DNA of 6,723 nucleotides from BHER01 sp051652245 (GTDB lineage Bacteria > Bacillota_I > Bacilli_A > Culicoidibacterales > Culicoidibacteraceae), in contig JBOFTV010000022.1 of NCBI GenBank assembly GCA_051652245.1, forward strand, positions 1-6,723, in the 5' to 3' direction. The notes under the pieces are model-generated. The model searched no databases. It had not been told where the DNA came from and saw nothing but the letters and a program-made list of their open reading frames with translations. The first letter of the stretch is position 1; each line of letters begins with the position of its first letter. Positions 1 through 5,897 of this stretch are shown here, piece by piece. The position numbers and the translations under genes were made by a program.

Positions 1-2
1 TT

Positions 3-1436
3 AGTAATGAACGGTTTAATGGGCAGAAGACATACTATCAGTATGATGCCAAGGGATCGGTTGTCGGGCAAGAAAGTAGTAAAAAACCTGATGCATTATT
101 GTTTAAAATACGGTATAATGATTTTGGGCAGCCGCATAGAAAACTTGATAATGAGTTCGGGTATAACGCGGAAGCACATGACTATAATGGGACACAGTAT
201 TTACGGGCGCGGTATTATGATACGAAAAATGGACGGTTTGATCAGCGGGATTCATATCGTGGGGATACGAAAAATCCGATTTCACAGAATAGATATACTT
301 ATGTTTGGAATAATCCTAGTAAATACATTGATTCAAGTGGAAATCGACCTTATATAGATGCAGGACAAGATGAACAGGCAACACATGATAATGAAATGGC
401 AAATAAATATGATCAAGGTGGTAAGACGTGGAAAGAAGTAGAAGACGAGTATTTTGCAGGTAGAGAAAGTGCAAGGGACAGATATGATGCTGTAAATAAA
501 GAAAATGCAGAAGCAGCCGAAAAATATCATGAAGAACAACAGCAAAAAGCAGAAGCAGCTCAAAAAGTACGCGAGCAGGAAAAGCTAAACATCGAAAATG
601 AGCTCGTCCAAAAAGGAATTCAAGTGCCAAGTTTGGAAGGTCTAAGCTTTGAGGAACAACTTAGGATATTACGTGAAATTAAAAAACTTTGTGATGAAAT
701 TGAAGGTAAGTATGGTAAGTGGGACGATGCGGCTCGAGATGAGGCGCAAAAGAAAGTTGATTTAATTATCCTTAAACTAACAGCAAAAGAAAAAGATTTG
801 CCAGTTTCATACGATGATTATAACGGAATTCTACCAGAACAGAGAAAATCAGAAGTTAATATAAGAGCATTATTAACAACTTTATTACTTGTATTACTTG
901 GTTCAGTAACTTATTTCTTTGCCCCTCTTGTAGCAAGTTATTTAGCAACAGTTCAGCTTTCAACAGTTTGGACAATCATTTTATCGTCAGGTGGTACAGG
1001 CTTTGCTATGGCTGGAGGACCATCTAGTGTTGGAGCAATGGTAAGTGTCAGATTGGATTTGATAGTACAGGCAATCGCAGGGGTCTTGATTAGCGGTTTA
1101 GTTATTTACATTGCAGATAAGTTATCAAAGAAGAATTCAGATAAATATACTGCTGAAAAAAATATACAAAGTTGGAATGAGGGCACTTTTGACAGTCCAC
1201 ATTCAAGTGCAGAATATCATTATAATAAACATGTAATAAATAAAGGGCTCAATAAAACATTTAAAGAATATACTCAAGATGCTATGAATTTTTATAATAA
1301 ATATAAAGATTCAAGTAGCGCAGAGCAACATGTTATGAACAATGGAAAACAGGGGATTCGTATAAAAAATATAGCTGGAGAAGGAGGGGGATATTTTACA
1401 AATGATGGAAAAATTATCACATTTTGGTATAAATAA
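3..1436 (+). CDS. Rhs/YD-repeat polymorphic toxin, C-terminal part (5' end outside window)
   Basis: The reading frame is open from the left edge (first full codon at 3), giving 477 visible residues; a TTG at 99 is not a real start. Nucleotides 105-341 encode the typical end of an Rhs core, including QYLRARYYD, GRF, RDSYRGD, NRYTYVWNNP and YIDSSG, after which Rhs proteins switch to a variable tip. Next come a charged, Ala/Glu/Lys/Gln-rich coiled-coil stretch (about 420-800), hydrophobic segments at about 864-947, 950-1020 and 1053-1118, and a final domain of about 85 residues (1179-1433). That domain has the pattern HYNKH, then EYTQDAMNFY, GEGGGYFTNDG and a TFW-type last strand. This resembles BECR-fold (barnase/EndoU/colicin E5/RelE) toxin tips, which are mostly RNases. 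From family knowledge, the Rhs shell encloses the tip until delivery into a competitor. The Rhs assignment is firm; the RNase class is inference from motif shape. Confidence 0.93.
   Translation, partial: SNERFNGQKTYYQYDAKGSVVGQESSKKPDALLFKIRYNDFGQPHRKLDNEFGYNAEAHDYNGTQYLRARYYDTKNGRFDQRDSYRGDTKNPISQNRYTYVWNNPSKYIDSSGNRPYIDAGQDEQATHDNEMANKYDQGGKTWKEVEDEYFAGRESARDRYDAVNKENAEAAEKYHEEQQQKAEAAQKVREQEKLNIENELVQKGIQVPSLEGLSFEEQLRILREIKKLCDEIEGKYGKWDDAARDEAQKKVDLIILKLTAKEKDLPVSYDDYNGILPEQRKSEVNIRALLTTLLLVLLGSVTYFFAPLVASYLATVQLSTVWTIILSSGGTGFAMAGGPSSVGAMVSVRLDLIVQAIAGVLISGLVIYIADKLSKKNSDKYTAEKNIQSWNEGTFDSPHSSAEYHYNKHVINKGLNKTFKEYTQDAMNFYNKYKDSSSAEQHVMNNGKQGIRIKNIAGEGGGYFTNDGKIITFWYK
629..770 (+). repeat. 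Rhs pretoxin segment duplicated in the fossil at 4861-4992
   Basis: This part of the intact Rhs gene encodes SLEGLSFEEQLRILREIKKL, then CDEIEGKYGKWDDAARDEAQ and KKVDLI. The copy at 4861-4992 keeps most of it with two short gaps. Shared segments ahead of unlike tips are where homologous recombination can swap Rhs tips. Confidence 0.8.
864..1118 (+). other. hydrophobic pretoxin/translocation segment of the Rhs C-terminus
   Basis: Two strongly hydrophobic helices (about 864-947, containing LLTTLLLVLLGSVTYFFAPL, and about 1053-1118, containing QAIAGVLISGLVIYIA) flank a Gly/Ala/Ser-rich, moderately hydrophobic stretch (about 950-1040). The element sits between the coiled-coil linker and the toxin tip. 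This position fits a membrane-inserting or translocation module used to pass the tip into the target cell. It is not a signal peptide, being far from the N-terminus. Function is inferred from position and composition only. Confidence 0.6.
1179..1433 (+). other. C-terminal toxin domain, BECR-RNase-like
   Basis: These are the last 85 residues of the Rhs protein. Two histidines four residues apart (HYNKH, codons at about 1218-1232) open a helical part with EYTQDAMNFYNKY. Then comes a strand-rich part with RIKN, a Gly-rich GEGGGYF and DGKIITFWYK at the very end. The order 'His helix, EY..A helix, variable strand, glycine/aromatic strand, DG-I-TF strand' is common in BECR-type toxin tips of Bacillota and CDI systems. 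The histidines are plausible catalytic residues. The domain follows the hydrophobic pretoxin stretch, as expected for a tip that must cross a target membrane. The exact Pfam/Ntox family was not recognised. Confidence 0.55.
1383..1404 (+). promoter_or_regulatory. ribosome binding site of the immunity gene inside the toxin reading frame
   Basis: GGAGG at 1383-1387 continues into a G run ending at 1390 and precedes the ATG at 1402. The same bases encode Gly-Glu-Gly-Gly-Gly-Tyr near the toxin C-terminus. Ribosomes finishing the toxin pass through this site, so translation of immunity is probably coupled to toxin translation. The spacing is longer than ideal, which may keep unassisted initiation modest. 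Confidence 0.6.
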
Positions 1437-2370
1437 AGAAAAAAATAGAGTAAAAGATAAACTAGATAAAATCAAAGATATGGATTTCCCAGAACAAGAT
1501 GATCTGTGTTTAGATAGAATATTTTCTGAACTAATACTCATAGATGGTCATATAGTTGGACGAACAGTGTCCTATTTAAATAATCGGGTTTCAGAGCTAG
1601 AGATTATCGAAGACAGTAATTGGGTCAATGTTTATAATGATAAAATACTACGATTTCCTCAAAAAAAAGTTCAAATGGCATTTAATAAGATTGAGTATGA
1701 GGAATTATTGAAATATTGGCTTGAATTGTATAAATTGTATGTTATGCTAAAGGAACTATGTTTGGCAGTCCTGGGAAATGATAATAATGGTAGAGAGAGC
1801 ATTGATTTTTATATTATTCAAAAAGATGTACACTTTTATAGTGATGAAAAACCAATTTTTCTAAGTATTTCTGAAAAAAAAGAAACTAAAAAGGATTTTG
1901 AATGTGTATTTGAGGGGAAATACAAGGAAAGACATGGTCAAAAAATTGAAGATTTGATAGCAAATGATGCAGGACTATTAATTGTTTCAACTAAATTGTT
2001 ACAATTAATGATGGAAAATATTTCTGCGAAAGTTTTACCAATAGGTATAATAGAAGAAAGTAGTGGGCAAGAAATAGTGGGATACCATATTGTATTCCCA
2101 GAGAATGTAACTAATTGCTTGTATTTAACGAAGACAATTTATCATTTAGATAAGGAACATAGAATCATGGAAATAAATGCTCCCTTTTTAGATGGCAATG
2201 TAGTCAGGAATAAAGAAATATTTCAGCATAGAGAAATTCTAATAGATGAATGTGTGTACGAAATAACACCATCTTTTTTCTATGTCTCTTGTAAGTTGAA
2301 AAATAAGATAGAAAAATCAAATTGTACGGGCATTATTTTTTTAGCGATTGATAAGTATATGATGGATTGA
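1402..2370 (+). CDS. probable cognate immunity protein, two-domain (Imm11/DUF1629-like C-terminal half suspected)
   Basis: This 322-residue protein has no signal peptide or membrane segment, so it should act in the cytoplasm. It starts inside the toxin gene (35-base overlap), the arrangement expected of an immunity gene. Two ATGs stand in tandem at 1402 and 1405. The ribosome site GGAGG (1383-1387) lies in the toxin's Gly codons with a long 14-base gap, or 11 bases from the end of the G run. Residues about 25-125 contain LILIDGHIVGRTVSYLN and a helical KYWLELYKLYVMLKE stretch. Residues about 135-322 form a second strand-rich region with DLIANDAGLLIVSTKLLQL and VLPIGI, reminiscent of Imm11/Imm43 (DUF1629-like) proteins, in which a 'liVS..l..ll' helix precedes a strand. 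The length, about twice a typical immunity protein, suggests a fusion, and either half could neutralise the tip. Immunity role likely by context; family assignment tentative. Confidence 0.75.
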   Translation: MMEKLSHFGINKEKNRVKDKLDKIKDMDFPEQDDLCLDRIFSELILIDGHIVGRTVSYLNNRVSELEIIEDSNWVNVYNDKILRFPQKKVQMAFNKIEYEELLKYWLELYKLYVMLKELCLAVLGNDNNGRESIDFYIIQKDVHFYSDEKPIFLSISEKKETKKDFECVFEGKYKERHGQKIEDLIANDAGLLIVSTKLLQLMMENISAKVLPIGIIEESSGQEIVGYHIVFPENVTNCLYLTKTIYHLDKEHRIMEINAPFLDGNVVRNKEIFQHREILIDECVYEITPSFFYVSCKLKNKIEKSNCTGIIFLAIDKYMMD

Positions 2371-2437
2371 AATGACTAATGGAGCTAAAATGAGATAAGT
2401 AGTAACAATAGAATAGATAGCTGTTATAAATGTTAAG

Positions 2438-2495
2438 ATATAACTGACCAAAAATGTGCAGATAGAGTTGACCAGTAGCAGAGATATATTATAAT
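2438..2495 (+). promoter_or_regulatory. probable left end and promoter of the IS21-like remnant
   Basis: TTGACC (2468-2473) and TATAAT (2490-2495) are separated by 16 bases and form a near-consensus sigma-A promoter reading toward the transposase remnant. Two copies of TGACCA (2445-2450 and 2469-2474) lie 24 bases apart. Repeated short binding sites at the ends are known for IS21-family elements, so this is a plausible left end. I could not locate a matching right end in the window. The promoter could still transcribe downstream genes. Confidence 0.5.
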
Positions 2496-2504
2496 CAGAT
2501 TTGG

Positions 2505-2774
2505 GTGATTATAATAAAAGTAATAAAAAATTATGAAATTCGATTTGAGGTAAAATCAGTATCAGACTTACCGCAACTTCGAAAACTACTGGAGGTAAAT
2601 AATATGGTAAAACCAAATTTTTCAGAACTCGCACGAAACCTGAAGAAATCAAGAAATACAGTCAAAAGAAATTATTATCTTGGTGATTTAAAGAAAATAA
2701 GAAAGAAACGTTCATCTCAAATAGTAAGCTATCACTGTATTTGTTATACTAAAAATGGCCCACTATTTAATTAA
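2505..2774 (+). pseudogene. truncated IS21-like transposase (IstA N-terminal fragment)
   Basis: The frame gives 89 residues if read from GTG at 2505. An ATG at 2604 has a much better ribosome site (GGAGGT, 2591-2596, gap 7), so the true start is uncertain. The part with NFSELARNLKKSRNTVKRNY is a helix-turn-helix followed by a basic stretch, as in the DNA-binding N-terminus of IS21-family IstA proteins, which are normally around 350-500 residues. The DDE catalytic domain and the IstB ATPase gene are absent. The frame runs into repeat copy A at 2738 and takes its stop codon from it, so the last 12 or so residues are not transposase-derived. It is a dead insertion remnant directly after the toxin/immunity pair. 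Confidence 0.65.
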
Positions 2775-2821
2775 TCCAGTAATGAGGTGGTATAATAGAG
2801 GAAACTGAAAGAACTGGAGTG
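2738..2821 (+). repeat. direct repeat copy A (about 84 bp), partner at 6513-6594
   Basis: The first 43 bases differ from copy B at only two positions and the last 14 bases (AAAGAACTGGAGTG) are identical, while the middle is more diverged with a 2-base length difference. Copy A contains an extended -10 element, TGGTATAAT (TATAAT at 2791-2796), so it may carry a promoter. Its 5' edge interrupts the transposase fragment and supplies its stop. The two copies bracket a block of about 3.7 kb. It could be an insertion-sequence end or, more likely given the downstream similarity, a duplicated gene leader. Confidence 0.85.
2788..2796 (+). promoter_or_regulatory. extended -10 promoter in repeat copy A
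   Basis: TG-N-TATAAT lies at 2788-2796. A weak -35-like TTAATT (2767-2772) stands 18 bases upstream. The extended -10 motif can compensate for a poor -35 box in Gram-positive bacteria. It would drive the start-less remnant at 2809 and the membrane-protein gene at 2913. Copy B has the poorer TACAAT (6564-6569) at the matching place. Confidence 0.4.
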
Positions 2822-2901
2822 AGAGGAATGTTGACTATGTATTAAAACAGAGTGGCACATTTCGGAGTGCACTAATCAATACATTAGCAACAGCTTTTTA
2901 G
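2809..2901 (+). pseudogene. start-less 5' gene remnant, related to the gene starting at 6622
   Basis: A frame of 30 codons between stops (TGA 2806-2808, TAG 2899-2901) has no usable start codon. It reads NWSERNVDYVLKQS and then SGTFRSALINTLATAF. The first part aligns with residues 4-15 of the gene at 6622 (WNEKAVNSLKQS) with one codon gap, sharing W, E, V and LKQS, and both lie next to the same repeat. Copy B has about 43 more bases, including the ribosome site and ATG, between two TGGA tetramers. A deletion between such tetramers would produce the arrangement here. The peptide match is short, so homology is likely but unproven. The product family is unknown. Confidence 0.45.
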
Positions 2902-2912
2902 GAGATGATGAA

Positions 2913-3593
2913 ATGAAGATGTTATGGATGGATTTAGTTTACAGTCATATTTGCAGAAAATATCTAGAATATTTAAAGGAAAAAGAAAAAAGATCAATAC
3001 GATCAATAGAATACATCCTCGTCATTATGCACCACGAGTCCCTCAAAAAAGGGGGGAAGCGACTACTACGCTACCCAATTTACATTGATGGCGAGGAGGT
3101 TAGAATTTTCTATATAAGTGATTTACTCAGAGTAATGCCACCAACGATGTTTGGTCCAGATGGAATTCATAACGGACGAGAGATGGATAGATATTCAAAA
3201 ATGCTCAATAAGTATAAAAAAATGCCAGAAGAAGAAGTGAAGGAGCAAGCACTAAACATAGTGAACATGGGATACTTACCACAAAAAGATGTTGTTTTTC
3301 GCAAGTATAATAATAAGTATATGAGAATTCTTGCTAGACAAAGAGCGAATAAAAGAAAGTATCCCTACAAAGCATTACTAAAATTTTTGTTAGGCTTGTT
3401 TAATTATGGGCCCACTACGTTACTAATAGGGCTGCTAATTCAGTTATTAGTGTTTAAAGACAGGACAAATATCCCGGATTTAGCGTATATATCCGTGGTC
3501 AATCTAATATTTTTACCTCCCTGGATTATTTGGACAGTTAGGTGGTCAAAACCGACATCATTTGAACGAGAGAATGGATATAATTTAGAATGA
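2913..3593 (+). CDS. hypothetical protein with two C-terminal membrane segments; orphan immunity candidate
   Basis: I do not recognise this 226-residue family. The ATG at 2913 has GGAG at 2901-2904 (gap 8), and that site overlaps the stop codon of the remnant just upstream, which could couple translation. Residues 1-150 are soluble and very basic, with several Lys/Arg clusters (KEKEKRSIRS, RANKRKYPYK). They include a Pro-rich MPPTMFGPDG stretch at about 75-84. Hydrophobic helices follow at about 154-181 and 190-209, ending in a short polar tail. By the positive-inside rule, the basic flanks place the N-terminal domain and the tail in the cytoplasm. Position in the tail of an Rhs locus makes a membrane-bound immunity protein reasonable, but nothing in the sequence names the toxin it would counter. 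Confidence 0.75.
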   Translation: MKMLWMDLVYSHICRKYLEYLKEKEKRSIRSIEYILVIMHHESLKKGGKRLLRYPIYIDGEEVRIFYISDLLRVMPPTMFGPDGIHNGREMDRYSKMLNKYKKMPEEEVKEQALNIVNMGYLPQKDVVFRKYNNKYMRILARQRANKRKYPYKALLKFLLGLFNYGPTTLLIGLLIQLLVFKDRTNIPDLAYISVVNLIFLPPWIIWTVRWSKPTSFERENGYNLE

Positions 3594-3669
3594 TTATTTT
3601 AGACGTTAAAATTGATTGAGCATATTAGAACGGAAAAGAAAATCTAATTGAACTATATGAAATACATGA

Positions 3670-3816
3670 GAAAAAATTGTTTTGGATATCCACCATAGAC
3701 TGCAAGCGGGAATTACAGATAGACCAATACGACGATTGAATGAAAGCGAATTAGTGTCAAATCGACATTACAGTAAAGGGGTAAAAAGATGTCACTTGAA
3801 AAATATGAGTTTATAA
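3670..3816 (+). pseudogene. coding-like debris, possibly a decayed toxin tip overlapping the next gene
   Basis: A frame of 48 codons from 3670 to TAA at 3814-3816 has no start codon and reads LDIHHRLQAGITDRPIRRLNE and then SELVSNRHYSKGVK. It overlaps the start of the gene at 3789 by 28 bases, much as the intact toxin overlaps its immunity gene by 35. A second frame (3629-3739) also reads plausibly (ENLIELYEIHEKKLFWISTID), so a frameshift may have scrambled one original gene. I cannot assign a family. The stretch 3594-3669 before it holds nothing recognisable. Confidence 0.25.
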
Positions 3817-4862
3817 TTTTTTCTAATAATAATGATATTATTTTAACAGATTCTGGTTGGGAATTGGTTAACAAATTTTCAATAGAGCGTAGGGTACTAG
3901 AGTATACGTTCTCAAAAATGGGCATAAAACATGATTTGAGGGTTTTACATATTCATGAAACAAATACATGTTATTATTATCTAAAGCGAGCGCTATGCTT
4001 AATTGAAATTATTACTTACGCTAATGATTATGGTAGGATAGATCAAATATCAGCACAATTTTCTATTGCTAATAGTAAAGAAATCGTAAAGCTCCTGTCA
4101 GAAATAGTTTGCTCACTAGATGAGCAAACAAAAGTAAAAGTCCTCGATATGTACTTGCAAAAAATTGTAAATTTACAAGATGAAACACAAATAGAAGCAT
4201 GTGAGGCATCATTTATGGAAAAAAAGAGTATTGCATATAATGCATTTATGCTAGATGATTCCTTCTTTGTTGAAGCCATAGGCTGTGATGGCAGATTTTA
4301 TGCATATTTAAATGATGAAAAAAACAGTACAAGAAAAAAAGAAAGTGAGCTAAAATGGAGGGAAGATAGAAAAAATAATGCATTTATGGATAAACAAAAA
4401 TTTGTAAATAAAGCGTGTTACTTATCTCTAGGTAACCGGCGCTATTATGTAGGTACAGGAGAACAGATATATGATTTTTTTTACAATGTTTGGTATTTTT
4501 ACGCTAAAAGATATGGTAATTGGGGAATAGGAGCCCCAGTGATTATGACAGATTTATATTATGGAAAAGTATCGTGGTTTGATTCTGTGGATGCATTAAT
4601 ACATATGAGAAGAATAAAAATAATATTTAAAGAAGTGCGTATTGAAAATGGTCAATGGTCAATAAATAACTACAATTTGGTGAAAAAAGAGAAGAATATC
4701 TATGATTTTTTCACTCTATCCAATGGGAATAATTTTATTGATTTGTTAGAAAACATCGCAGAACAAGCTCTAGAATTAAATACTGATTTTTTATTATTGT
4801 TTGATACCCTCCCAGCCCCAGTATTCAAAACGAGATCGCCTAAAAATGAGTTCAGTTACTAA
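3789..4862 (+). CDS. hypothetical soluble protein, orphan immunity candidate
   Basis: This 357-residue protein matches no family I know. The ATG at 3789 has AAAGGGG at 3775-3781 (gap 7). There is no signal peptide or membrane helix, so it is cytoplasmic. Residues about 1-60 look strand-rich (YEFIIFSNNNDIILTDSGWE). Residues 60-135 are helical. A central KKESELKWREDRKNNAF linker (about 183-199) leads to an aromatic-rich half with YYVGTGEQIYDFFYNVWYF and GNWGIGAPVIMTDLYYGKVS, and the C-terminus ends FKTRSPKNEFSY. The stop codon lies exactly where similarity to the Rhs pretoxin region begins (4861), so the C-terminus may sit at a recombination joint and could have been altered. An immunity role is inferred only from location between toxin fragments. 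Confidence 0.75.
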   Translation: MSLEKYEFIIFSNNNDIILTDSGWELVNKFSIERRVLEYTFSKMGIKHDLRVLHIHETNTCYYYLKRALCLIEIITYANDYGRIDQISAQFSIANSKEIVKLLSEIVCSLDEQTKVKVLDMYLQKIVNLQDETQIEACEASFMEKKSIAYNAFMLDDSFFVEAIGCDGRFYAYLNDEKNSTRKKESELKWREDRKNNAFMDKQKFVNKACYLSLGNRRYYVGTGEQIYDFFYNVWYFYAKRYGNWGIGAPVIMTDLYYGKVSWFDSVDALIHMRRIKIIFKEVRIENGQWSINNYNLVKKEKNIYDFFTLSNGNNFIDLLENIAEQALELNTDFLLLFDTLPAPVFKTRSPKNEFSY

Positions 4863-5100
4863 GTTTGGCAGGTTTGAGCTTTGAATAACAAGTTAGGGTT
4901 TTATGCGTGATTAAAAAGATGTGTAATCAAAAAGTAAGTATGGCAAATGGGATGATGCCGATCGAGGCGCAGTACAGAAAAAAGTTGATTTGATGCCTCC
5001 TCCTACGTTAGCCATTGTTGAGCTAGTAGCTTGGTTAGTAGAAGTTGCACTTGATGTATTAGTGGCGTTAATAAATTTAAAAGAGAAAATGAGGAGGTGA
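4861..5100 (+). pseudogene. broken Rhs pretoxin fragment with a different hydrophobic tip
   Basis: From 4861 the DNA matches the intact Rhs gene from 629 onward, with 8 mismatches in the first 40 bases. In frame 2 it reads SLAGLSFE, then TAA at 4886-4888 where the intact gene has a Glu codon. Small deletions shift it to frame 1, where KYGKWDDADRGAVQKKVDL matches the intact KYGKWDDAARDEAQKKVDL. After that, at about 4993, the two diverge. The fossil continues with PPPTLAIVELVAWLVEVALD and ends in LINLKEKMRR, TGA at 5098-5100. A 35-residue peptide from ATG 4993 is formally open but lacks a ribosome site. It is therefore a displaced Rhs C-terminus with a stop, a frameshift and a lost toxin domain. 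Confidence 0.85.
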
Positions 5101-5119
5101 CCGAGAGAATCGGATTATT
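5093..5119 (+). promoter_or_regulatory. ribosome site with a small hairpin in its spacer
   Basis: GGAGGTGA (5094-5100 core) is the strongest ribosome site in the window and overlaps the TGA that ends the Rhs fossil. It stands 19 bases before the ATG at 5120. Bases 5101-5113 can pair as CCGA-gagaa-TCGG. If folded, the effective gap shrinks to the six bases 5114-5119, near the optimum. No in-frame ATG, GTG or TTG lies closer. Confidence 0.45.
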
Positions 5120-5893
5120 ATGGCAGGAATAACAGGAATGCTAATTTATACGTATAAGATACCTACACCTTTTAAATACAGTTGTATTTCTCAAAAATTA
5201 GAGAAATCGGAATCTAAAGATATATTCAATAAAAAAATGGAATGTTTGTGTTTTTTGCTACAGTATGAATCATTAGTGATTTTTGGCACGAAACAATTTT
5301 TTCGAATTGAACATTGTGGGCATGATTTTTTTATTAGAGGAATTAGTAATTATTGTTATGTAGACTACTGTCCACAAATGGCAATAGTAAATGAATATAG
5401 AATTTATGCAAATAAGAGACTCAATTTATGGGAAGCTCAGTACATTGACCTCATTGAGAAATACCTAGAACTGTCATTGCCTGAATTAATCTTAAAAGTT
5501 GAGGAGATTGTTAAAAATAAAGAATTCATGGAAAGTAAGGTAGGTAAAAAAGGCTTTGTCAGAAAAGAGCGGAAAATGGGGGTAAGAAATAACCTTAGCA
5601 TCATTTACGCAAGGTTATTATTGGCAAAAACTTGTTTAGAGTTGCTTCAGATGTGGTTGATAATTGCCAGTGGATACATGGTCCTCCTCTATGTTTTCTT
5701 ATGTGCAATAAGTCTAGTATTTAAAATGTTAAATCAAAATGGAGACATGATTTATTTTTTGTCTTTCTTAGTAATTATTGGTTTTCCTATTATAACTTCT
5801 TTTGTAGTACAATTAGTTTGTTATCGGAAGCGGTTGTTCAGGAAAACAATATTCGAAGAAAAATATATAGTCAAGTATGATAAAAAGAGGTGA
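5120..5893 (+). CDS. hypothetical membrane protein, orphan immunity candidate
   Basis: This 257-residue protein has no family I recognise. The N-terminal domain (1-170) is rich in Cys and aromatic residues (ECLCFLLQYESLVIF, EHCGHDFFIRGISNYCYVDY) and ends in a basic stretch (KVGKKGFVRKERK). Two long hydrophobic helices follow at about 176-203 and 209-235, then a basic tail (YRKRLFRK). A cytoplasmic N-terminal domain anchored by a hairpin of two helices fits. The gene directly follows the Rhs fossil, whose stop overlaps its ribosome site, the position an immunity gene would have held for that lost tip. The next gene begins 4 bases after its stop, so they form one unit. The immunity role is inference. 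Confidence 0.75.
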   Translation: MAGITGMLIYTYKIPTPFKYSCISQKLEKSESKDIFNKKMECLCFLLQYESLVIFGTKQFFRIEHCGHDFFIRGISNYCYVDYCPQMAIVNEYRIYANKRLNLWEAQYIDLIEKYLELSLPELILKVEEIVKNKEFMESKVGKKGFVRKERKMGVRNNLSIIYARLLLAKTCLELLQMWLIIASGYMVLLYVFLCAISLVFKMLNQNGDMIYFLSFLVIIGFPIITSFVVQLVCYRKRLFRKTIFEEKYIVKYDKKR

Positions 5894-5897
5894 ATAT

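Noticed and set aside
99..101. TTG as a start of a 445-residue protein
   Set aside because: The frame is open to the left edge and the upstream codons continue YD-repeat-like sequence, so the gene is simply cut by the window.
7..357. 116-residue open frame on the + strand
   Set aside because: It lies in another frame of the Rhs core, has no ribosome site, and its Ile/Met/Arg-rich composition is that of a shadow frame.
316..630. Minus-strand open frames opposite the Rhs gene (also 103-285 and 1311-1541)
   Set aside because: They are antisense to firmly coding sequence, with low-complexity Phe/Leu composition and no ribosome sites.
2371..2437. Possible terminator after the immunity gene
   Set aside because: Only a five-base TAACA/TGTTA pairing with a long loop and no T run was found.
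3713..3925. Minus-strand open frame (with others at 4043-4279 and 6199-6396)
   Set aside because: It is antisense to a + strand gene with a good start signal and lacks its own.
4993..5100. Stand-alone 35-residue hydrophobic peptide gene
   Set aside because: There is no ribosome site before the ATG, and the frame continues upstream in register with the Rhs fossil, so it is better read as the fossil's end.
5877..5897. Upstream ATG as start of the 209-residue gene
   Set aside because: It lies inside the previous gene and has no ribosome site, whereas 5898 has AGAGG at good spacing right after the stop.
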